NCBI GenBank assembly: GCA_947630235.1
Contig: CANRGN010000013.1
Location: forward strand, 1 to 42,843
Reading direction: 5' to 3'
Source of the DNA: an uncultured Clostridia bacterium
GTDB lineage: Bacteria; Bacillota; Clostridia; TANB77; CAG-508
Length of the DNA: 42,843 nucleotides
Part shown: piece by piece, positions 16,034 through 25,050 of the stretch
How the letters are laid out: every line of letters begins with the position of its first letter
How positions within the stretch are numbered: position 1 is the stretch's first letter
Made by a program: the position numbers and the translations under genes
The notes under the pieces: model-generated
Databases searched by the model: none
What the model saw: only the letters and a program-made list of their open reading frames with translations
What the model was told of the DNA's origin: nothing

Positions 16034-16509
16034 TATTAAAATCCTCCTTTAATTTTTCTTTTCCCCTAAAATATGTAACTCTTGCCCAATTCGCAGTTTT
16101 TCCAGTAATTTCTGCTATTTCTTCAAAAGATAAATTTCCAACTAACCTTAAATATACAACATCTTTTGTTTTTTCATCTAATTTTAAAATCCCTTTAAAT
16201 AATCTTATTTTTTCATCTTTTTCTATTAAACTTTCTTCTAAATTACTACTATCTTCTAGATTATTTAAATCATCATAATTAGTTTTATTTTTTCTTTTTA
16301 TTTCTCTATAAAATAAAAATTTTGCAATTTGACATAGCCATACAGATATTTTACATTTTCCCTTAAAAGTATCTATTTTTTCAATTGCTACTAAAAAAGT
16401 TTCAGCAGTAATTTCTTCACTTAAATTATGATTTCCGATTACTCAAACAGAGTATGTATTTATATACAGTTTTAAAATGTTTTTTATAAATTTCATCTAT
16501 ATTCTGCAT
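16011..16509 (-). CDS. ECF RNA polymerase sigma factor with +1 frameshift
   Basis: From ATG 16509 (ribosome site AAAGGAGG) the zero frame reads MQNIDEIYKKHFKTVYKYIL, CLSN, then CGG AAA TCA TAA. Skipping the C opposite plus-strand 16436 gives N-GNHNLSEEITAETFLVAIEK and continues through 'ISVWLCQIAKFLFYREIKRK' (region 2) and 'LDEKTKDVVYLRLVGNLSFEEIAEITGKTANWARVTYFRGKEKL' features (region 4; quoted here in shortened form: VYLRLVGNLSFEEIAE). The joined product is 165 residues, normal for an ECF sigma. Total length 499 is 3n+1. Relative to usual ECF sequences the joint keeps one extra residue (Asn), so a 4-base insertion is a possible alternative reading. It is coupled to the anti-sigma gene and lies behind the M23 peptidase terminator and repeat copy D. 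Confidence 0.8.
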
Positions 16510-16660
16510 CAAAATTCCTCCTTTCTATTTATAAGTGCATTTAAATAAAAAAATATTACAAAGAATAATTAAATTAATAATTATTTATTATTTCATTATT
16601 TTTTAATTATAAAAAAAGCGTAAATTATAAAACTAGTTTGCTGAAATTTTTTTCTATAAA

Positions 16661-16798
16661 AGAAAAATAGTGAGCATTTTTTTATATCTGACTGTTAAAA
16701 TATATTTCAAAATCCACGTTAAATTGTTCGTAAATTTGACAAAAATTGTGTGAAATCCTTTGGTTAAGACTAGCTACAGAGAACTTCATACTTAATAA
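16661..16798 (-). repeat. Interspersed structured repeat, copy D (diverged)
   Basis: Read on the minus strand it starts TTATTAAGTATGAAGTTCTC and shares GTTCTCTGTAG, CACACAATTTTTGTCAAA, ACGAACAATTTAACGTGGA and ATATATTTTAACAG with copies A-C, ending CTCACTATTTTTCT. The first hairpin (CTGAATAA arm) and the last stem are decayed, so this is an older copy. It fills most of the gap between the M23 gene terminator and the ECF sigma gene. Confidence 0.75.
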
Positions 16799-16820
16799 AA
16801 AAAGGCGATTAAAAATCGCC
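16795..16820 (-). terminator. Terminator of the M23 peptidase gene
   Basis: On the minus strand GGCGATT and AATCGCC (plus 16814-16820 and 16804-16810) form a 7-bp stem with a 3-base loop followed by a run of seven or more Ts. It lies 14 bases after the peptidase stop. Confidence 0.8.
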
Positions 16821-16833
16821 CTATTATCTATTA

Positions 16834-18027
16834 TTATGGTAAGTATCTAGAAGGATCTAAATGTGTTTTACCATATAAAATCTCAAAATGTAAATGATAT
16901 CCTGTTGCATTTCCAGTCATTCCTATATTTCCTATTTGTTGACCTTGAGCTACATAATCACCTTTTTCAACTTTTCTAGATCCAGGTTGCATATGTGCAT
17001 ATAAAGTTGATGTTCCATCAGCATGATTTATTTGTATGTATTCTCCATAGCTTATGTATTTACCACTTGAATTCTTTTTAGCTAGTGATTTTGAAACCAC
17101 TCCCGCTTTTGCAGCAATAACTGGTAAGCCTTGTACAGCACCTTTACTGTTTCTTGCAAAATCTACACCATTATGACGTACATATCCATAAAATCCTGTT
17201 GTTATATCAGCCTTGCTTCTACCAGGAACTGGACATATAAAACCTCCTGTAGAAACACTACCTGCAGTATAATTTCCAGATAAATTTACATTAACACTAT
17301 TACCACTAGCAGCCATATTAGCAGCAGCTTCTTTTGCAGCTCTTTCAGCTTCTTCTAATATTTCTTGCTTATCTTTTTCAAATTCATCTAAATCAGCCTG
17401 AATCTTTTTTTCTTCTTCTGAAAGACTCTCTACTTTTGCAGTTTTTTCTGATTTTGCATTTTCTAAAGATATTTTATTTTGTTCAATTGATGTTTTTGTA
17501 GCTTCAACTTCTACTTTATTAGCTTCAAGTTCAGTTTTCTCTTTTTCTATCTGTTTTTTTAAATTTTGAATTTGATTTAAAAGCTCACTATCATATTCAG
17601 TAAGTTGTTCTATTAAATAATAATTAGATATAAAATCTGTAATACTACTTGATCTTAATAAAACATCCAAATATGATGTTTTTCCTGTAGTATATACAGC
17701 TACTAATCTTTTATCTAATAAAGCTTGTCTTTCTTCGTATTCTTTTTGTTTATCTTCAATATCCTTCTGTTTAGTTTGAATTTCAGTATTTAAATTTTCT
17801 AGTTTTAAATTTAAATCTGATATCTGAGTTTCTAAATCTGCAATTTGATTAGTTAAATCTTCTATCTCTTTTAAAGCAAGCGATTTCTCAACTTGAATTT
17901 GATTAAGTTCACTTTCAGCTTGATATATTTGTGAATCTATGTCACTTAACGAACCTGTTGCTAAAACAGATAGATTAATTGATATTATTAAAGCTAATAT
18001 TAAACTTAAGTATATTATTTTTTTCAT
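16834..18027 (-). CDS. Exported coiled-coil M23 murein endopeptidase (EnvC/CwlO-like layout)
   Basis: This is a peptidoglycan hydrolase or hydrolase activator. The 397-residue protein has a signal peptide (MKKIIYLSLILALIISINLS, cut near ATG at about 24), a long coiled coil at about 27-235 interrupted by 'LLDKRLVAVYTTGKTSYLDV' as in PcsB/EnvC proteins, a linker, and a C-terminal LytM domain with the zinc ligands HNGVD (His285, Asp289), YAHM (His345) and HLHFE (His378, His380), all present, so it should be active. Proteins with this layout are controlled by FtsEX through the coiled coil. The next gene unit on this strand encodes the anti-sigma factor with an FtsX-like domain, which suggests a link. 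It ends in its own terminator. Confidence 0.9.
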   Translation of the reverse strand: MKKIIYLSLILALIISINLSVLATGSLSDIDSQIYQAESELNQIQVEKSLALKEIEDLTNQIADLETQISDLNLKLENLNTEIQTKQKDIEDKQKEYEERQALLDKRLVAVYTTGKTSYLDVLLRSSSITDFISNYYLIEQLTEYDSELLNQIQNLKKQIEKEKTELEANKVEVEATKTSIEQNKISLENAKSEKTAKVESLSEEEKKIQADLDEFEKDKQEILEEAERAAKEAAANMAASGNSVNVNLSGNYTAGSVSTGGFICPVPGRSKADITTGFYGYVRHNGVDFARNSKGAVQGLPVIAAKAGVVSKSLAKKNSSGKYISYGEYIQINHADGTSTLYAHMQPGSRKVEKGDYVAQGQQIGNIGMTGNATGYHLHFEILYGKTHLDPSRYLP

Positions 18028-18333
18028 CTTTCTACCTTTATCTTAATTTTTACTATAAAAGTATATATATAATTTTTTAAATTTTCAAGAGAACAATTGT
18101 TTTTGCAGTTATTTATAATTATTTTATAACAAAATAAAAATAGTCATATATTTAAAGCATTAAAATCTATCTTTGTTTATTTCAAGTATATTATTAGTAT
18201 AAAATCTAACCTGCAAATAATTATCTCCTACTTTTAATCTTTATATTATAACAATTTCTATTAAATCTCTAATTATAGTGTACATAAAAAATTTAATAAA
18301 GTAAATGTAAAATTTTGTAAAAAATCAATTTAC
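18028..18333. other. 306-bp intergenic stretch
   Basis: This AT-rich gap separates the truncated ktrA from the M23 gene. I see no terminator of quality and no family repeat. A tiny minus-strand frame, TTG 18216 to TAA 18160 (18 codons, MQVRFYTNNILEINKDRF), follows GTAGGAGA; it could be a leader peptide but the support is weak. No remnant of the missing KtrA C-terminal domain is visible. Confidence 0.4.
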
Positions 18334-18741
18334 TCATTCATTACTAATTTTATCTGCAATAACTTCTCCCATATATTCTTCTGGGAAAACAATTTCATCA
18401 ACACCAATTTTATCTAAAACTTTTGTATGCATTTTGCTTCCAGCTTTTGCTATAACTTTTGAAACTCCATTTTCCTTCAAAGTCATACATGCAATAACAC
18501 TAACAGCAATACTCTCTCCCATTGCTACAACTCCAAAATCAAAATCTGATAATGGTAAATTATTAACAGAATCAAAATCTGTTACATCCATACAAACAGC
18601 TTTGGTAACAAATTTACTGGCTTTTTCAACAATTATCATATCTTTATCAATTGCTAAAACTTCAACTCCTTTTTCTTCTAGTTTTTTCGCAACTGTCATT
18701 CCAAAAAAACCTAATCCTATTACTACACATTGTTTTTTCAT
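18334..18741 (-). CDS. ktrA: KtrA/TrkA potassium regulator, N-terminal RCK domain only
   Basis: KtrA forms the cytoplasmic gating ring of the KtrB K+ channel and binds nucleotides. The 135-residue protein has the Rossmann RCK_N domain: GLGFFG (residues 9-14), the acidic residue ending strand 2 in 'VEVLAIDKDMI', and 'FDFGVVAMGESIAVSVIACM'. It stops at 'IVFPEEYMGEVIADKISNE', exactly where the linker to the RCK_C (TrkA_C) domain begins, so the usual ~85 C-terminal residues are absent. No shifted frame downstream restores them. It starts 38 bases after the ktrB stop and is the last gene of the ntp operon. Nucleotide binding may persist; c-di-AMP binding, which uses RCK_C, should be lost. Confidence 0.85.
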   Translation of the reverse strand: MKKQCVVIGLGFFGMTVAKKLEEKGVEVLAIDKDMIIVEKASKFVTKAVCMDVTDFDSVNNLPLSDFDFGVVAMGESIAVSVIACMTLKENGVSKVIAKAGSKMHTKVLDKIGVDEIVFPEEYMGEVIADKISNE

Positions 18742-18779
18742 TTTTATAAAATCCCTTCTTTATATAATTTTAATAAATA

Positions 18780-20069
18780 TTATAACATTACATCAACACT
18801 TGGATAACTTATACTAGAATTATTATGTTTTCCTTTTATTGCAAATAAAGTTAAAAATGTAATTGGACCTAATCTTCCTATATACATATAAAATATCAAA
18901 ATTGCTTGACCAAATTTTGATAGAGTAGTTACATTAAATGTAGATAAACCAGTAGTAGTAAATGCAGATACCAGTTCAAACAATAAATCTAGAGTATCTT
19001 GTGATTCACTAATTAATAATATTATAAAAGCAATCATTACTAAAAAAATATATGTAATTACTATAGTAATTGATTTTTTTATAGTTTGATAATCAATTTT
19101 TCTATAATTTATAACAATTTCTTCATTTTTTATTGTAGCTATTGGAAGCAAAACTAAGATAACAAAATTTATAATTCTAATTCCTGCAGCAGTAGAGCCT
19201 GATGCACCACCTATAAACATTAAAATAGTTACAATAAGTTTATTAGCTCTACTTAATGTAGATAAATCAAATGTAGCAAATCCTGTACTTCTACTAGAAA
19301 TACTTAAAAATAATGCTTGTAAAAAAGTAATTTTTGGTGAAATTATTTTTATACTTATTGTACCAAATATTATTACTAAAAATGATGCTGTTAATATAAT
19401 TTTTGTATAAACTTGAAAATGTTTTTTTCTATTTTTTATACACTCACATATATCCTCAAGAACAAAATATCCTATACTACCACAAAACATTAATATCATT
19501 ATTATAACATTAAGTGGAATATTACTTGTATAACTTATTAAACTAGAATCTCCAATTATATCCAAGCCAGAATTACAAAAAGCAGTAATTGAATGGAATA
19601 TTCCATACCATAAACCTTTTATTACACCAAATTGAGGAACAAAAATTATTGATAAGAGCATTGCACCTAAAAATTCAATAAAAAAAGTATATTTAATTAT
19701 TTTAAAACTTCTTTCTCGTACTTTAGAATGATTATTAAAATTTATTTCATTACTTAAAATAAGCGTATCTGATAATTTAATTTTTTTATTTCTTAAAAAA
19801 AGCAATATTGAAAAAAATATCATAAATCCTAAAGCACCTATTTGTACAGCTAATAATAAGAATATTTGCCCAATTAAACTTAAATCATTTGCAACATTAA
19901 TAGTTGTTAAACCTGTTCCAGTTATTGCAGTTGTAGACATAAATATAGCATCAAAAAAGCTTAAATTGTTATTATTGCTAATTGGAAGTTTTAATAATAA
20001 TCCTGAAAATAATATTAATGCCATAAATCCAACAGCAGGTATCATATATATTTTTTTATTTTTAAACAT
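18780..20069 (-). CDS. ktrB: KtrB/NtpJ potassium channel subunit
   Basis: This is the membrane subunit of a Ktr/Trk K+ uptake system, four fused M1-P-M2 repeats. The selectivity-filter segments are visible in order: 'TTAITGTGLTTINV', 'SITAFCNSGLDIIGD', 'SSRSTGFATFDLS' and 'SAFTTTGLSTFNV', each with the conserved glycine. At 429 residues it has the KtrB length. It starts 19 bases after ntpD, with only a weak ribosome site, implying coupled translation. In Enterococcus hirae the ntp operon ends with ntpJ, a KtrB, so the position is the same here. Inference: ATPase-driven ion gradients energise K+ uptake. Confidence 0.93.
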   Translation of the reverse strand: MFKNKKIYMIPAVGFMALILFSGLLLKLPISNNNNLSFFDAIFMSTTAITGTGLTTINVANDLSLIGQIFLLLAVQIGALGFMIFFSILLFLRNKKIKLSDTLILSNEINFNNHSKVRERSFKIIKYTFFIEFLGAMLLSIIFVPQFGVIKGLWYGIFHSITAFCNSGLDIIGDSSLISYTSNIPLNVIIMILMFCGSIGYFVLEDICECIKNRKKHFQVYTKIILTASFLVIIFGTISIKIISPKITFLQALFLSISSRSTGFATFDLSTLSRANKLIVTILMFIGGASGSTAAGIRIINFVILVLLPIATIKNEEIVINYRKIDYQTIKKSITIVITYIFLVMIAFIILLISESQDTLDLLFELVSAFTTTGLSTFNVTTLSKFGQAILIFYMYIGRLGPITFLTLFAIKGKHNNSSISYPSVDVML

Positions 20070-20088
20070 TGTTATCTATAAAACAAAA

Positions 20089-20700
20089 TTAAAGCTTTTT
20101 TTTCATTACCTTTAATCTTGCAAACTCCTCTCTTTCTGTTTCTTCTAAAATATTTTGAATATTTTTTACAATTTGCTCATCTCTTGGAATAATTATCTCA
20201 CTTAAAGCATTTGATCTTCTTTGAACTTTTTCAATACTTTTGTTTAATCTAAAAATTATATTTTCTATCTGAGCAAATTCTATTAAATATTTTTTTACTT
20301 CGTTAAATTTTAATATAGCTTCATCTAATGATGAAGTTGTATTATATAAACCATAATTTATCTTTATTTCTTGCTCATTATATATTACAGAAGGAATTTC
20401 TACTCCCATTACGCTTATATATTGAATGTCAATATTATTTTCTGTTTTTATTCCTGTAGAAATATCCAAAATCTCATCAGTTCCTATATCAACACTAGCT
20501 ATATTAAGTGCATTTTCTGCTTCTTTAATTATTTGCTGACCTTTTTGTTTTAATTCATCATATTTAGCTTTATACTTATCTAATTCATTCTGCAAAATTA
20601 CTTTCTTCTGTTCTAATAAATTATGGCCTTCTTTAGATTGATTTATAAATGCTTTTAATTTTATTAAATTATTTTTAGTTGGAATATCTCTAATTCCCAT
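20089..20700 (-). CDS. ntpD: V/A-type ATPase subunit D (NtpD)
   Basis: Subunit D is the central rotor shaft turning inside the A3B3 head. The 203-residue protein starts 'MGIRDIPTKNNLIKLKAFIN', the family's N-terminal pattern (PT-x-x-x-L), has two long helices that form a coiled coil, and the C-terminal 'RRSNALSEIIIPRDEQIVKNI' (consensus RRVNALE-x-x-x-IP), followed by 'EREEFARLKVMKKKL'. The length is normal. It sits 12 bases after ntpB in the operon. Confidence 0.93.
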   Translation of the reverse strand: MGIRDIPTKNNLIKLKAFINQSKEGHNLLEQKKVILQNELDKYKAKYDELKQKGQQIIKEAENALNIASVDIGTDEILDISTGIKTENNIDIQYISVMGVEIPSVIYNEQEIKINYGLYNTTSSLDEAILKFNEVKKYLIEFAQIENIIFRLNKSIEKVQRRSNALSEIIIPRDEQIVKNIQNILEETEREEFARLKVMKKKL

Positions 20701-20712
20701 ATAATATCCTCT

Positions 20713-22047
20713 CTATAATTTTGTTATTTCACTATCTGGTAATATTTTTAATAATTCTAAAGCTAAGTCTAAAGTTTGATCAATAGTTCTTTTATCATAA
20801 CTTTCTTGATTTATAAATTTTGCTTCAAATTCATTTCCAAATTCTAAATATTTTTTATCAACTATGCTTAAATCGTTCTCACCTAAAACTTTTGCTAAAG
20901 CACGAACCTCTTGAACTTTTGAATATGATGAAAATATCTGATCAGAAATTTTACTATGATTACTTCTTGTATATTTTTCACCAATTCCATCTTTCATAAG
21001 CCTAGATAATGAATCTAAAATGTTTATTGGTGGGGAAATTCCCTTTTGATATAATTCTCTACTTAAAACAATTTGTCCTTCTGTAATATACCCTGTTATA
21101 TCAGGAATAGGATGAGAAATATCATCATTTGGCATTGTTAATATTGGAATCTGTGTTATTGATCCCTTCTTACCTTTAATTTTTCCAGCCCTTTCATATA
21201 TAGATGCAAAATCACTATATAAATATCCAGGATACCCTTTTCTACTAGGTATCTCTTCTTTTAATGTTGAAATTTCTCTTAATGCTTCTGCATAAGACGT
21301 CATATCTGTTAATATAACTAAAACTTGCATATCTAAATCAAAAGCTAAATATTCTGCACAAGTTAATGCTATTTTTGGAGTTAAAAGTCTTTCTATTGAA
21401 GAATCATTTGATAAGTTTTGAAACATAACAACTTTAGATAAAACACCACTTTCTTCAAAACTTTTTCTAAAGAAATTTGCTGTTTCATATTCTGCTCCCA
21501 TTAGTCCGAAAACTATTGCAAATTCTCCTTCTCCAGTTATATTAGATTGTCTAATTATTCTTTCTGTTATTTCATTATGATTAATTCCACTTCCAGAAAA
21601 AATAGGTAATTTTTGTCCTCTTATTAATGTCATAAGTCCATCTATTGAGGATATTCCTGTTTGAATATAATTTCTAGGATATTCTCTAGCCATTGGATTT
21701 ATTGGATTTGAGTTAATATCTCTTTCAATATCTGCATCTAATTTTCCAAGTCCATCTATCGGCTCTCCTGTTCCATTAAATATTCTACCTAACATATTTG
21801 GAGATAATTTCATCATTAGAGGTTTACCTTTAAATGTTGTTTTTACCTCTTTATTTCTAATCCCAGCTGTTCCTTTATATACTTGTATAGTTGTTATATT
21901 CTCATCTAATCTTACAACATTTCCTACTCTTTGCTCTCCATTTTTTAATTCTAATATAACTTGTTCTTCAAAAGCCACATCTTTTGGAGTTTTTATAAAT
22001 ACAAGTGGACCATTTATTTCTTCAAGTCCAATATATTCAATTTTCAA
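20713..22047 (-). CDS. ntpB: V/A-type ATPase subunit B (NtpB)
   Basis: Subunit B is the non-catalytic nucleotide-site subunit of the A3B3 ring. The 444-residue protein begins with a beta-barrel ('[20 protein letters not shown]') and carries '[13 protein letters not shown]', the degenerate P-loop region '[14 protein letters not shown]', '[14 protein letters not shown]', '[16 protein letters not shown]', '[20 protein letters not shown]' and '[11 protein letters not shown]', all characteristic. It is slightly shorter than the usual 455-460 at its C-terminus. Spacing to ntpA and ntpD is 15 and 12 bases. Confidence 0.95.
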   Translation of the reverse strand: MKIEYIGLEEINGPLVFIKTPKDVAFEEQVILELKNGEQRVGNVVRLDENITTIQVYKGTAGIRNKEVKTTFKGKPLMMKLSPNMLGRIFNGTGEPIDGLGKLDADIERDINSNPINPMAREYPRNYIQTGISSIDGLMTLIRGQKLPIFSGSGINHNEITERIIRQSNITGEGEFAIVFGLMGAEYETANFFRKSFEESGVLSKVVMFQNLSNDSSIERLLTPKIALTCAEYLAFDLDMQVLVILTDMTSYAEALREISTLKEEIPSRKGYPGYLYSDFASIYERAGKIKGKKGSITQIPILTMPNDDISHPIPDITGYITEGQIVLSRELYQKGISPPINILDSLSRLMKDGIGEKYTRSNHSKISDQIFSSYSKVQEVRALAKVLGENDLSIVDKKYLEFGNEFEAKFINQESYDKRTIDQTLDLALELLKILPDSEITKL

Positions 22048-22062
22048 ATTATTTTCATCTCC

Positions 22063-23844
22063 TTATACGTGATTTTTATATTCCTCTTCTATCTTCTTTA
22101 GTTCAGTTTTTATTTTTAATTCAAAATCATTAAATTTATCTAAACTACTATTATCGATTTCAAATTTTATTTTTTTATATTCATCTAGCAAACCTGTTTT
22201 CTTTATAGCAGAAATAGGAATTCCTTTATCAATAATTTTTAAAGCTCTTTCATATATTAATATAATTACTTTTAACATTAAAAATTGTTTTTTAATTGGA
22301 ACTGCAGTATCAATTTCGTTTAAAGCACTTTGTTGAAGAAAACCAATTCTTATTGCTCCTGCTACTTCTAAAACTAATTTTCTGCTATCAGATAAAACAT
22401 CTTGTCCAACAACTCTAGATATTTCTAAAAGTTCATTTTCTTCTTCTAATAATCTAACAGCTTTACTTCTTATATCCCAAAAGTCTAAATCAACATACTC
22501 TTCATACCAATTTTGTAAATCTGATAAATATTCACTATAACTTATATTCCAATCAACAGCAGGATAATGTCTTGAATAAGCTAAATCTCTTTTTAGTCCC
22601 CAAAATGTATGAATAAATCTTTTTGTATTTTGAGTAACTGGTTCAGAAAAATCAGATCCTTGTGGAGAAACAGCACCAATAATAGTAACAGAACCTAAAG
22701 CTCCATTAAATGATTCAACAAGTCCTGCTCTACCATAAAATTGAGATAATCTAGATGGAAGATAAGATGGAAATCCTTCTTCTGCTGGCATTTCCTCTAA
22801 TCTACCAGAAATTTCTCTAAGCGCCTCTGCCCACCTTGATGTAGAATCAGCCATTATTGCAACATTATATCCCATATCTCTATAATACTCTGCAATTGTT
22901 ATTCCTGTATAAATTGATGCTTCTCTAGCAGCAACTGGCATATTAGATGTATTTGCAATTAAAACAGTTCTTTCTATAAGTGGTCTTCCAGTTCCAGGAT
23001 CAATAAGTTTTGGAAAATCCTCCAAAACTTCTGTCATTTCGTTTCCTCTTTCACCACATCCAATATAAACAATAATATCAGCATTACTCCATTTTGCTAG
23101 CTGATGTTGTAACATAGTTTTACCAGTACCAAATCCACCTGGAAGCATTGCCGTTCCACCCTTGGCAATTGGAAACATAGTATCTACTACTCTTTGTCCA
23201 GTTATTAATGGTTCTTTAATAGTTAATCTATTTTTATAAGGTCTAGGAGTTTTTGCTGGCCATTTTTGAATCATAGTAACATTATAAGTTTTTCCATCAT
23301 CTGCAGTAATTTGCGCTAAAACTTCGTTTGGAGTATATTCAGCTTCTGGAAGTATTTTTGATATTTTTCCAGTTATTTTATATGGAACCATTATTTTATT
23401 TACTATAAGTTTCGTTTCATTTACTGAGCCAATAATTGAGCCATAAGAGACTTCATCACCTTCTTTTAGTTTTGGAAAAAATCTCCATTTTTTATTTAAA
23501 TCCACTCCTAGAGCAGTTATACCTCTTTTTATAAAATCTCCTGTTTTTTCATATAAATCTGTAAGAGGTCTTTGAATTCCATCAAAAATATTTCCTATCA
23601 TTCCAGGTCCTAAAGTTAAAGATAATGGTTCTTCAGCACCAATAACTTTTTCTCCAACTCTTAATCCAGAAGAACTTTCATATACTTGAATTGTAGCAAT
23701 ATCTTTATTTAACCTTATAACTTCTCCAAGAATCTTATCTTCTCCTACATAAACCATATCGCTCATTGCGAAGTCACCTTCACCTCTAGCTTTAATAACA
23801 GGACCATTTATTGAGATAATATTTTTTTCTTGCAATTTATTCAC
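22063..23844 (-). CDS. ntpA: V/A-type ATPase catalytic subunit A (NtpA)
   Basis: Subunit A hydrolyses or makes ATP. The 593-residue protein has the N-terminal barrel ('[20 protein letters not shown]'), the A-type bulge domain ('[20 protein letters not shown]'), Walker [10 protein letters not shown] (residues 235-243), '[15 protein letters not shown]', '[16 protein letters not shown]' (Walker B region) and '[20 protein letters not shown]'. The bulge region is typical of V/A enzymes and absent from F1-beta. Its ribosome site is GAGGTGAAT-like and it begins two bases after ntpE ends. Confidence 0.97.
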   Translation of the reverse strand: MNKLQEKNIISINGPVIKARGEGDFAMSDMVYVGEDKILGEVIRLNKDIATIQVYESSSGLRVGEKVIGAEEPLSLTLGPGMIGNIFDGIQRPLTDLYEKTGDFIKRGITALGVDLNKKWRFFPKLKEGDEVSYGSIIGSVNETKLIVNKIMVPYKITGKISKILPEAEYTPNEVLAQITADDGKTYNVTMIQKWPAKTPRPYKNRLTIKEPLITGQRVVDTMFPIAKGGTAMLPGGFGTGKTMLQHQLAKWSNADIIVYIGCGERGNEMTEVLEDFPKLIDPGTGRPLIERTVLIANTSNMPVAAREASIYTGITIAEYYRDMGYNVAIMADSTSRWAEALREISGRLEEMPAEEGFPSYLPSRLSQFYGRAGLVESFNGALGSVTIIGAVSPQGSDFSEPVTQNTKRFIHTFWGLKRDLAYSRHYPAVDWNISYSEYLSDLQNWYEEYVDLDFWDIRSKAVRLLEEENELLEISRVVGQDVLSDSRKLVLEVAGAIRIGFLQQSALNEIDTAVPIKKQFLMLKVIILIYERALKIIDKGIPISAIKKTGLLDEYKKIKFEIDNSSLDKFNDFELKIKTELKKIEEEYKNHV

Positions 23845-23846
23845 CT

Positions 23847-24413
23847 CTATTCATTTTCTTGCATCATTTTTTCTTCAAGATTATTTAATAATGTATTATT
23901 AATATAAATCTCATCAGATTTTAGTATACAACCACCAATATAGCAATCATTTATTTCATTTAAATTAACTTTTTTTGATTTTTTTATTTCAGCCTTATAT
24001 TTAGTATAATCTTTTGAAGTAATTCCAATAGAAATATTACTAGATCCATTAGATTTTTTTAAGACATTATCTATAGAATTAAATAAATATGTTTTATAAT
24101 CATCACTTTTTGTATAATCTTCTAATTTTTTAATAACTATTTTTTTTAAATCTTTATCCATATCTTCTTTTGCTTTTAAAATTTCTTTTTTACATTGTGT
24201 TTGAAAATAAAAAACTTCTTTCATAAAATCTTTTTCTAGTTTTTCTATTGTCTTATTGAAATTCCATTCTTTTCTATTTGTATATTCATCAAGTTCAACT
24301 TTCATTTGATCTTCGAGCTCTTGTTTAATATCTTCTTTAATGGCATCTGTTTCTTTAGAAGCCATTTTTAAACAACTTTCTTCTAATTCTTTTAACTTTT
24401 TTTCTAAATCCAT
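23847..24413 (-). CDS. ntpE: V/A-type ATPase peripheral stalk subunit E (NtpE)
   Basis: The start is ATG 24413 (MDLEKKLKELEESC), behind TTGGAGG; an in-frame TTG 12 bases upstream is really the ribosome site. The 188-residue protein is an N-terminal charged coiled coil followed by a C-terminal alpha/beta domain ending 'NDCYIGGCILKSDEIYINNTLLNNLEEKM', matching the vATP-synt_E pattern (GG-x-x-x...I-x-NTLDxRL). With NtpF it makes the stator that holds the A3B3 head. Confidence 0.85.
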   Translation of the reverse strand: MDLEKKLKELEESCLKMASKETDAIKEDIKQELEDQMKVELDEYTNRKEWNFNKTIEKLEKDFMKEVFYFQTQCKKEILKAKEDMDKDLKKIVIKKLEDYTKSDDYKTYLFNSIDNVLKKSNGSSNISIGITSKDYTKYKAEIKKSKKVNLNEINDCYIGGCILKSDEIYINNTLLNNLEEKMMQENE

Positions 24414-24425
24414 AAAATCCTCCAA

Positions 24426-24659
24426 TTAGATTTTTACAATTAAAGGTATTCTTCTAAATTCCTTAATAAAATCTAATTTTTCTTTTGTAATGCTATATAC
24501 ATAATCAGTAACAACTAATATTCCTATATCTTTATTTTCTACAATATCATCTATTTTTTTATCAATTTTTTCTTTATCATTTAAAACACTGCACTCTATA
24601 CCAGATAATTTTAATCCTAAAGCAGTTTCTAATGAATCACTTATACAAAAAATTCTCAT
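24426..24659 (-). CDS. ntpG: V/A-type ATPase subunit F (NtpG), short form
   Basis: Subunit F binds the rotor shaft and modulates activity. The 77-residue protein shows the fold's strands 'MRIFCISDSLETALGLKLSG', 'DIGILVVTDYVYS' and 'IPLIVKI'. It stops directly after the strand where relatives continue with IPG/IPD-x-x-G and a C-terminal helix, so about 25 residues are missing from the usual ~100. The next gene's ribosome site follows at once, so the shortening is genuine in this sequence. Position between K and E supports identity. Confidence 0.8.
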   Translation of the reverse strand: MRIFCISDSLETALGLKLSGIECSVLNDKEKIDKKIDDIVENKDIGILVVTDYVYSITKEKLDFIKEFRRIPLIVKI

Positions 24660-24669
24660 AAAAGCCTCT

Positions 24670-25029
24670 TTATATTTTACTTAAAATCATAATTGATATA
24701 ATCAATCCATAAATAGCAATACCTTCAGCAAGTCCAGCAAAAATAACAGCCTTACCAAGAAGTGATGGATTTTCACTAATTGCTCCAACAGCACTAGACG
24801 CAACTACAGCAACTGCAATACCAGAACCTATAGCAGAAAGACCAACAGCTAAAGCTGCAGCGATAAGGCCAATTCCATTAGAAGAAGTATTTTCTTCTAC
24901 CAATTCAGAACTAGAATTTTCTACATTTTCTGTATTTCTAGCATTACTAGAAGTAGCAAAAGCTATTCCTGTAACAATTCCAAAACATAATAATAAAATT
25001 ACAAATACAATCCCTATTTTTTTTAACAT
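24670..25029 (-). CDS. ntpK: V/A-type ATPase c subunit (NtpK), single hairpin with leader
   Basis: This is the membrane rotor ring subunit. The 119-residue protein has an N-terminal hydrophobic leader (residues 5-26), a Ser/Asn/Glu linker (27-51) and one two-helix hairpin (52-118) with the ion-binding carboxylate Glu102 in 'GLAEGIAIYGLI'. E. hirae NtpK has two hairpins in ~156 residues with one carboxylate; here there is one carboxylate per hairpin. The helix-1 Gln and the Ser/Thr after the Glu that serve as Na+ ligands in known Na+ rings are not seen (Gly103 follows Glu102), which points to protons but does not prove it. ATG 25029 follows GAGAGG. Confidence 0.88.
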   Translation of the reverse strand: MLKKIGIVFVILLLCFGIVTGIAFATSSNARNTENVENSSSELVEENTSSNGIGLIAAALAVGLSAIGSGIAVAVVASSAVGAISENPSLLGKAVIFAGLAEGIAIYGLIISIMILSKI

Positions 25030-25050
25030 TTTAAATTACCTCTCTTTTCT

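Noticed and set aside
18160..18216. 18-codon minus-strand frame with a ribosome site upstream of the M23 gene
   Set aside because: Too short and with a TTG start; kept only as a remark in the intergenic entry.
18334..18741. A fourth CGG-type frameshift explaining the short KtrA
   Set aside because: There is no AAYCGG at its end and no downstream frame encodes an RCK_C domain.
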